The translations under genes and the position numbers were made by a program. The notes under the pieces were generated by a model, which searched no databases, was not told the DNA's origin, and worked only from the letters and a program-made list of their open reading frames with translations. Positions 56,453 to 64,000 of a stretch of 64,000 bases of DNA are shown here, piece after piece. Every line of letters starts with the position of its first letter. Position 1 is the first letter of the stretch. Origin of the DNA: Scytalidium lignicola (taxonomy: Eukaryota; Ascomycota; Leotiomycetes); assembly GCA_002812745.2 (NCBI GenBank), contig NCSJ02000151.1, positions 1-64,000 of the forward strand. The letters run 5' to 3'.

Positions 56453-58535
56453 ATGATGGATTCATCCAACATGTGGAATGGGGAAGATCCCACCCTGCCA
56501 ACGTCGTCTCACGATGATTTTCAACAATTCCTCGACATGAACCTCGGCGAGAGCCTCAATTTCGAATACCACGACTTCAACTCGCAGCAAGGGCAACAAT
56601 TGATGCATGGAGATGGCGGAGAACAGATGGATACGGCAATGGCGAATGACGGCATGGGAATGCCACAAAAGGATGCAATTATGCAGGACCATATGACCCC
56701 GATGACAATGCCTACCTCACACCCCACTATTCCAAGTGCCAGCCCGATGGCGCATGAGCATCCAGCCACCGAGAGCTTGGTGGAATTGGACGCCCAAATC
56801 CAATATCTACAACAACAGAGGCACCAGCAACAACAGCGCCAACTACAAGAGCAGCAGCGCAATTTTTATACCCAAAATGGCATCATCCCCCCAACACCGA
56901 ACAGCATGGAGATGCATGGCCAGAATGGTCAGTTCTATTCGCAGTTGGATAACCAGCAACAGGCTATGTATGAGAGGTTTAGGATGCAACTCAAGGAGCA
57001 AGATGTTAGTCTTAAGCTTGTGATTTTATGAACCCTCCCCCCGTTGGCATTACTGATGATGTGGACAATAGTTGGCCTTTACGCCATTGGTATCCCCGGC
57101 TGTCACGCCCCTAGATAGCCAATTCAATATTCCTGAATATACGGTTCCTGGAGCTTACTTCAGCCCGTTGAGCTCTCCGGCACTGCATGCTCAAAATGAA
57201 CATGCGGCATATGACCCGCGATTAACGGGAAATTCAACCAATTCTCCTATCGACATAAATCTCGACTCACACTCAGCACCACCGAGCTCTGTGATCCATT
57301 CTACAAAAATCGGTAGAAACGCCTCTCAGAAGCAGAGAACCACCCGCTCTGTACGGCAGTCACCTATTGTCAAACCAAGACGGAAGAAGGCTGGCTCAAC
57401 TGCAACGATATCTGCACAAACCCTCAGCGATATAATGGAACCAACGAATGGTAACAACGATATGACAAAATTACCCCCTTCGTCTGCAGCAAGCACAGAA
57501 AGTTCGGAAAACGACTCCATATCCCCAGAGCATCTTTCGGACATGGCCCCGCCTCCATTACCTCCCCCTGGATCGGCTGGAAGGTCACCATACATACCCG
57601 CCCAAAAGGAAAATGGAAGACCGCGTGCCTTAACTCTGGGATCGCCTGCTACTCCAGCCTCGTTAATGAGAATTACAAAGTCACCTTCAGTCATCCAACC
57701 ATCCAATCCCGATGCGGATATTGATAATGACCAGGCGATGGGAGGGTTTAGTTTGCCAGAGGCTGTCAATTCCAACAGGATACCTGTAACACGGAAAGAC
57801 ACGCAGTCCTCGGATGGCCAGACTACACCAACCTTGAATTCGAGCGGTGCTAAGACTCCTGGTCTCCCACCTTTACCCTCACCTGCTCTTCAGAGACCAA
57901 AAACGGCAACATCCGCAAGCCAGAGTCCAGTTATCGAAGATATGAATGCTGCTAGCCGAAGAACTCCTCAGGGGTCTAGTCGTGGACCGAAGAAGCGAAT
58001 GAGCAGCTCCGTACTTGTATCTCCAGCTTTGCTCCCTAAGATATCACCAAGTATTAAGCCTCTCCTGCCTGGAGGCGCTAGTGTATCGGAGGATACGGCA
58101 TCTTACCTTTTGGCTTCAAAGTCTAATTACCAGAATATTCTCGAGGGAACACACCTTCCTGGTGTTTCATATCCTACCGAGCTGTCGACTAATTTAACTT
58201 CAAAACGAACTTCTCACAAGATTGCAGAGCAAGGACGACGCAATCGCATCAATTCTGCTCTTCAGGAGATTGCCACATTATTACCTCGCTCGAATAACAA
58301 AGATAGTGGTGGTGAAAAGAGTGGGAGTGGTGATGCTGGAGAAAAGGATGCAGAAAACGGGCAGCCAAGACCGGCACAGAGTGCAAACAGCAAGGCCAGT
58401 ACTGTGGAGTTAGCTATTGAATATATAAAGCAGCTCCAAAAAGAAGTCGCCGAGGCTACCAAGAGGGCAGAGGAAGCCGAAAAGAAGCTTGGAGAAAAAC
58501 TTGAGTGCGTGGAGAAAAGGTCCCCTGAATCATAG
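56453..58535 (+). CDS. NUC-1/PHO4-type bHLH regulator of phosphorus acquisition
   Basis: Two exons, 56453-57004 and 57072-58535, give 671 residues. The bHLH domain is at about residues 560-640: basic region K-R-T-S-H-K-I-A-E-Q-G-R-R-N-R-I-N, helix 1 A-L-Q-E-I-A-T-L-L-P, a long hydrophilic loop of about 40 residues, then helix 2 K-A-S-T-V-E-L-A-I-E-Y-I-K-Q-L-Q and a coiled extension. The His/Glu/Arg pattern of the basic region predicts CACGTG binding. N-terminal landmarks are an acidic segment, a Gln-rich stretch (about 117-140) and L-A-F-T-P-L-V-S-P-A-V-T-P across the splice junction, which recurs in NUC-1/PalcA proteins. Known role of the family: in low phosphate, NUC-1 activates phosphatase and phosphate transporter genes, and in high phosphate it is held inactive by the PREG/PGOV cyclin-kinase. 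The start is the ATG at 56453, since upstream in-frame codons are GTG. Confidence 0.88.
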
Positions 58536-59259
58536 CTCTAGGATTTTGGTTTTGAGCGGTTATTGTTGCATTACGGCGTTTCGTGGAGAAAGAAATGATA
58601 CCTGGGTTTATCATGTCTTTATGGTGGACATTATTATTATGTTTTAACGGAAATGAATGTTCTAGCGATATAGTGGGCTGTGAATTGTTAATCGGAATGG
58701 GCAATGCTCATTGTTGGTAATGAATGAGCTATCTATATATCTGATGAAATATAAGACCTGATCTCGCCTTATTGGTGGTTCTTGAAGGCAAACAGCCTTG
58801 TCCTCAAATGTAACTATTTAAACATAAGAGAGATCATTAATTGCCCTAAACTTTTGAGTCCTACAATCTAAGAATTGAGACGTCGCAGGAATAAGTATAG
58901 CCTGTCTCCTTCCTCTGCTTCCAGTCATTGTTGGATAGACGTCTGAAGGTTTTTTGTTTTGTTTTGTTTTCCCACCAGAATTTATGACTGTTCTATTCTA
59001 ACAACTAATTGCAAGCCGATATTTGTCCTCTGGTGCTGTGCATCTCAGTAAACGAAGTGGCCAAGCAATAATAGTTCTTCAAAGTATTAGTAAGCTCTTT
59101 CATATTCCAGATCTTGCTAAGCCATTTTTGAGGTTTAGAGTTCTCCGTCTTTTGCATAAAATGCTGAAGAACATCATGCAAGCTCGGATACGTCCTAGAG
59201 GAGGGGTAGCAAAGGCGTAAGTAGGTAATATAAACATCCACCTCACACCATGAAGGCTC
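58536..59259. other. Convergent intergenic region, no gene seen
   Basis: 3' flanks of the bHLH gene (+) and Pcc1 (-). AT-rich, with GTTTT repeats near 58957. Nothing further seen. Confidence 0.5.
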
Positions 59260-59701
59260 CTAATTTACTTCTGGCTCTACTCCTAGTACATCAACATCTA
59301 GTTCCTCCATAACACCGATCACAACACCCAGACTCTCCATGAATCCATTCACAGCTACTCTCAACATACGATTCGTGGTAGCTTTATACTCTGTACGGAG
59401 AACGGTCGCTTCTTCTTCTTCCCGCACAATAGTCTCGTCATTCCGAGCCGATGCAGAGGACGGGACAACGCTGAACGACCGGCGCACAAGAGGTGAGAGC
59501 TCTTGATCTACTGAGAGAGCACGCATAGCGGCGTTTGCGAGACGGGCTGCGGGGAGAGGTAGGTCAATTGTCCTAGAAGGTTCAAGGTTGGTAATGTCAC
59601 AAAATAAAAAGCCTGAAAAGAATGCCATGAACTTGCTTCGGCGAAGCAAATCATTTTACTTACAATGAGCATGGGAAGTCGGGATCCATCTGAGCCGCCA
59701 T
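59260..59701 (-). CDS. EKC/KEOPS complex subunit Pcc1
   Basis: Two exons, 59701-59664 and 59572-59260, sum to 117 codons (116 residues). The spliced start reads M-A-A-Q-M-D-P-D-F-P-C-S-L-T-I-D-L-P-L-P, then A-A-R-L-A-N-A-A-M-R-A-L-S-V-D and E-L-S-P-L-V-R-R. The conserved end is R-M-L-R-V-A-V-N-G-F-M-E-S-L-G-V-V. This is the Pcc1 fold, which dimerises and binds Kae1 in the KEOPS complex. The complex makes the t6A modification of ANN-decoding tRNAs and also affects telomeres and transcription in yeast. An open frame beginning M-L-R-R-S-K-F runs through the intron and would replace the true N-terminus. It shares a 615-bp divergent promoter region with cdc14. Confidence 0.85.
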
Positions 59702-60316
59702 GGTATTATTCCCCAGTAGATATATGCGATCGAACTTTGCATAAAGTTCTCTCTGATTAAAGTTGCTTATGCGAGATTTGACCTTATCTCAGGTCGAGCT
59801 CTTTTAGACGATGGTTGCTATGGCAGAAATAGCGGGACTAGGGTCGGTACCGATTGGTTGCCTAGACCCCGTAAACAACAACACTAGCGTCCTCATGGCG
59901 TCCCTCTATTTGCTAGAAAGACAACAGTCCTCAAACTTGTATGTCAAGTCGCAACATCGTCCTACTATTTGACTTCCTCCTTCTCATCCTTCCGTTGTCC
60001 TGGGTCGAAGCTTTCAATAACAAGTGTTATTATTATCTTGCTTGCTATTATATCATCACATCTAAGCTGCAACTAGAGGGAGCATGATCTGTATATGAAA
60101 TCATAACAAATCAACAAACTGGGAAGCTTCGGACGACGGTGATCTCTGTTACCTCTATTTCTCGACACCCGAAAGGAGGAACACATACTCGCACCTTCTC
60201 CATTCTACCCTTCCAAGTCTCGATTCTCTACACGCTTGCGTCTTTGGCATCTTCATTGGTAGTCGCGGCCTGATCTAGAATCTGGTACCTGCAAGACTTA
60301 TTATCCGCCGTTCACG
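59702..60316. promoter_or_regulatory. Divergent promoter region of pcc1 and cdc14
   Basis: 615 bp separate the two start codons, which face away from each other, so both promoters must lie here. It is a mixed-composition stretch with no further gene. Confidence 0.6.
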
Positions 60317-62456
60317 ATGGGTCCTTCATTAAAATATGGGCAAATTATCGAGTACATTCCAGGTAAGAACCCAATTTACTTCCATTATACTACCTGGGAT
60401 CCCATGTTTCAACGCCATATTTTGTAGCCGGCAGGCATAATAACATTGTTATTTTTCATTGTTACCTTGTACGAATTGGTTTTCATGGACTATCAGTGTA
60501 TGGTCCAGTGGTCAGCATTGATGACGAATATAACCGATTGTCTGCCTTTCAACTACCATCATAAGGTCATTGTCCCGTTCAGTATTCTAACCTACGCAGA
60601 CCGATTGTATCTAGCATCCTATACCTCTCCACCAACTTCCGAAACTATCTTTCCCTACCATGTCGAGCAGCCATCGAGGCGCTCTCCAAGCAAGCGTTCT
60701 GCCAGACATGCTGAAGGACCTTCCGCTGTTCACGACAAAGATCGCCATCCTCCTTGTTACTTTTCGATTGATGATACCCTTCTGTATAACGCATTTCACC
60801 ACGATTTTGGACCACTTCACATTGGACATCTTTATCGTTTTGCTGTGCAGTTTCATGATATCCTCGGAGCCCCTGAGAATCGGGTTAGGCCTGTAGTGTT
60901 CTGGAGCAAGGCTGATGCGCGCAGTAAGTTTCTAAGAAATTGACAGAATCCAACGAAGACTAACAGCTGGATTTTCAGGTCGAGCAAATGCTGCTTGTCT
61001 TCTCGCTTCGTATATGGTTCTCATCCAGTCCTGGGCACCGCATCTTGCTCTTGCTCCAATAGCACAAGCCGATCCCCCTCTAATGCCATTCCGAGATGCA
61101 GGTTATAGTCAGGCAGACTATGGTATAACTGTCCAGGATGTGGTTTATGGGGTTTGGCGCGCAAAGGAACAAGGCTTCTGTGCCTTGCCACAGTTTGATC
61201 TTGAGGAATATGAGAGATTTGAGCGAGTTGATCAAGGAGACTTCAACTGGTTGACTCCCGACTTCCTCGCATTTGCTTCACCGCAGCATTCACCTGTTGC
61301 CGCCATACCGACATCATCTCCGCTGTTCGCTACCCTGCCTTCTACTCCAGAGGCTGTCGATGCTCACCCTACTCTTCCTACTCCTTTCAAGAATGTTCTG
61401 AAGCATTTCTCGGAACGAAATATTGGTCTGGTTGTTCGATTGAATTCCGAACTCTACTGCCCGTCATTCTTCACCGCACTTGGTATCGAACATCTTGATA
61501 TGATTTTTGATGACGGAACTTGCCCATCATTGAATGTAGTTCGAAAATTCATTACTCTCGCACATGAGATGATCACTGTCAAGAAACGAGCAATTGCAGT
61601 GCATTGCAAGGCTGGTCTTGGCCGTACTGGATGCCTCATTGGGGCATACTTAATATATCGGTATGGCTTCACTGCTAACGAAATCATTGCATATATGCGC
61701 TTCATGAGACCAGGAATGGTCGTCGGTCCTCAGCAGCATTGGCTACACCTCAATCAAGGCACATTCAGAGAGTGGTGGATCGAAGAGCAGTTTGAACTGA
61801 AGATGAAGGAGAAGATGGCTAAGATGGCCCCTACTACTCCAACTAGAGGGTCGCATAAGCCTTACAATCTCAGCAGTGCTCAAATTGCTACCCCGCCAAA
61901 TGGAAGCCACCGAACGCGCTCACCATTAGGGGAAGTAGACAATATCAATAGCATAGGTGTTCAAGAAGATTGTCTTCCGGCACCTACCCCAGGCCAACCT
62001 CGAAAGACCAGTAGAGCACCGGATCGTCATCATCCTTATCCACGTGCGGTGTCAGGACTTACGACCGGCGAAGAAGAGCAGATTCGCGAAACTGAGATGA
62101 TCTCTATTCATCGTCAATCGCTTGATGATTCTGAAGGAAAAGAGGAATGGGAACTCCTGATGCGATCAAGTAAGAAGTCGACAAGATCTCCTACCCGAAG
62201 TGAAAAGCGCTCAATGAGTCATACCACGGCCACTTTCTTCTCGGCAATTGACAATGATAGCAGCAATGATGCTGAGAATATTGGAGCTCAACCCAAGACA
62301 CCTGGAAGCCTGAAGTCAGGTAGCGGCTCCAGCACGCTCAGTAAAGTACGAGGCAGTCCAAAACGTGGCGAGAGTTTGCGAAGCAAGGACTCCGGGGCAG
62401 TCCGTAAGACGAGCGGCAGGATAGTTTCAACCACTCGTAAGGTTTCTGGCCTTTAA
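60317..62456 (+). CDS. Cdc14 dual-specificity phosphatase
   Basis: Three exons, 60317-60362, 60600-60923 and 60979-62456, sum to 616 codons (615 residues). The N-terminal domain starts Q-I-I-E-Y-I-P-D-R-L-Y-L-A-S-Y and contains F-S-I-D-D-T-L-L-Y-N-A-F-H-H-D-F-G-P. The catalytic domain has the general-acid loop F-D-D-G-T-C-P-S and the P-loop H-C-K-A-G-L-G-R-T-G-C, with catalytic Cys at about residue 331. After this comes R-P-G-M-V-V-G-P-Q-Q-H-W-L. The tail (about 410-615) is basic, Ser/Thr-rich and low in complexity. Known role: it removes phosphates from CDK sites (pSer-Pro) to control mitotic exit, septation and, in filamentous fungi, sporulation and growth. The first intron is 237 nt and keeps an open frame at its end, which can be mistaken for coding sequence. 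Divergent from pcc1. Confidence 0.93.
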
Positions 62457-63389
62457 GTTTCAAATAGGAGTTGGTCATTTTGCTGTACGTTACCGTGCTT
62501 GCATCATCTGGCGTCTTGAGCATAAGCATTATGAATTGCTACATGGATGGGGGGGGGGTGGGATTGGCGTTGTTTTGTGTGTTCCCAAGTATTACGCTTT
62601 GTTGTTGATATATGGTTTTTGCTGTTTGGAGTTGTGCTTTTTCGATCATGGAGCTTGGGATTATGATTCCTCAATGTCGATAGTAGCGGTTGCATTAGAT
62701 TGCGTCTGCATTGACTTGCTCTACCTTGCTAGAATGCTTAGAGCAAGGGGCTTTTGNTTTTTTTGTTGNTTTTTTTGGCTGGTTGTTTCTTATGAGTTAC
62801 GAACATGCATACAGATGACTTAGGGAAGATTTCAGAATGAAAATAATCCATACTACTTCGAACATGGGAAATTAATCTGACTTTGCGAATAATAATTTGA
62901 TATTGGAATTACAATGGGAAAGGAGCCAAGCATAATCACGTGCAAGACCTGAGCAGGAGTCAGGTGATTGCCATTTTATAGTTGAATTTGTATAANTTTT
63001 TTTTCTATGCTAATAAAGAAAATAAAGCAGCGCAGAAACCGGAAAAACAGCGTTTCATCAAACCTTGATGACCCAGTGTAGACAGCAGGAAAATCACGGC
63101 AAGGAAAAATGAGATGCTGGCGGCTCTTTGTGGAGAGAAGGGAAAGAGGATAGCAACCAAAGGAGGGAAAATAGTGTCGACGCAAGTTACAAAATTTGCA
63201 TGCATTAGAGTCTAAACGGCAAGCAAAGTTGTTCTGAATCAACCTCTAAGAAAACTCTCTTTCGGTGACCCTTGCTCCCAACCCAATCCGACCTTCATCT
63301 GAATTTGCAAAATTATGAATGAATTCCACCCTATCCCCAAGTTTGCTTGTACCATGAGTACCGCCAGATCTAACGCCAGAACCGACCTT
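62457..63389. other. Convergent intergenic region, no gene seen
   Basis: 3' flanks of cdc14 (+) and the 14-3-3 gene (-). It contains G and T runs, three stray N characters (62757, 62769, 62996) and a CACGTG near 62938. No gene. Confidence 0.5.
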
Positions 63390-63956
<567 letters not shown>

Positions 63957-64000
63957 CTGTACATATGCTGTCAGAAATTGAAATATTTGGAGGGAAGAAT

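Noticed and set aside
59574..59649. Alternative Pcc1 start (M-L-R-R-S-K-F-M-A-F-F)
   Set aside because: This stretch is intron; the spliced exon from 59701 restores the conserved F-P-C-S-L-T-I-D-L-P-L-P start.
60446..60598. Upstream extension of the Cdc14 exon 2 frame (M-L-F-F-I-V-T-L)
   Set aside because: Lies in the first intron. The joined exon 1-exon 2 sequence matches the Cdc14 N-terminus, and a TTCTAAC branch point precedes the CAG acceptor.

Overview
The window is nuclear DNA of a filamentous ascomycete (Pezizomycotina). The evidence is short introns (about 50-285 nt) with GTAAGT/GTATGT-like donors and CTAAC/CTAAT branch points, long gene-free regulatory stretches, and a Leashin-type Woronin body tether, a family restricted to Pezizomycotina. 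I cannot place it further with confidence; Leotiomycetes is only a guess. Most genes are split, so I rebuilt exon structures by eye. In every rebuilt complete gene the exon lengths sum to a whole number of codons.

Layout: (1) 1.2-4.8 kb, C2H2 zinc-finger protein (+). (2) 5.4-5.95 kb, tiny three-exon V-ATPase Vo subunit f gene (-). (3) 7.6-8.4 kb, secreted GPI-anchored Cu-only superoxide dismutase (+). (4) 9.6-14.5 kb, full-size ABCB/MDR transporter in 17 exons (+). (5) 15.4-32.8 kb, one giant gene of about 5.8 thousand codons, Leashin/'involucrin repeat' type (+). Two stray N characters break its reading frame, so it looks like three genes. (6) 34.1-36.0 kb, Amt/Mep ammonium transporter (-). 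(7) 38.8-41.7 kb, CRT10-family protein (+). (8) 46.2-48.4 kb, kelch-like single-pass membrane protein (+). (9) 56.5-58.5 kb, NUC-1/PHO4-type bHLH regulator of phosphate acquisition (+). (10) 59.3-59.7 kb, KEOPS subunit Pcc1 (-), divergent from (11) 60.3-62.5 kb, Cdc14 phosphatase (+). (12) 63.4 kb to the window end, 3' part of a 14-3-3 gene (-).

The genes are mostly conserved housekeeping, cell-cycle, nutrient-sensing and cell-organisation genes. I see no biosynthetic cluster, virus, CRISPR array, tRNA, rRNA or intact transposon. Nutrient regulation recurs: an ammonium transporter with GATA motifs upstream, a phosphate regulator, and scattered CACGTG boxes of the kind NUC-1/PHO4 or Cbf1-type factors bind. 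Large gene-free stretches (41.7-46.2 and 48.4-56.5 kb) flank the kelch gene and precede the bHLH gene.

The least explained signals are a decayed tandem array (about 5 units of 230-260 bp) at 49.57-50.73 kb, recurrent TACAGTA/TACTGTA words in gene-free DNA, three perfect palindromes and a hairpin in intergenic DNA, and several distinct internal repeat families in the Leashin protein. No clearly new multi-gene system was recognised.
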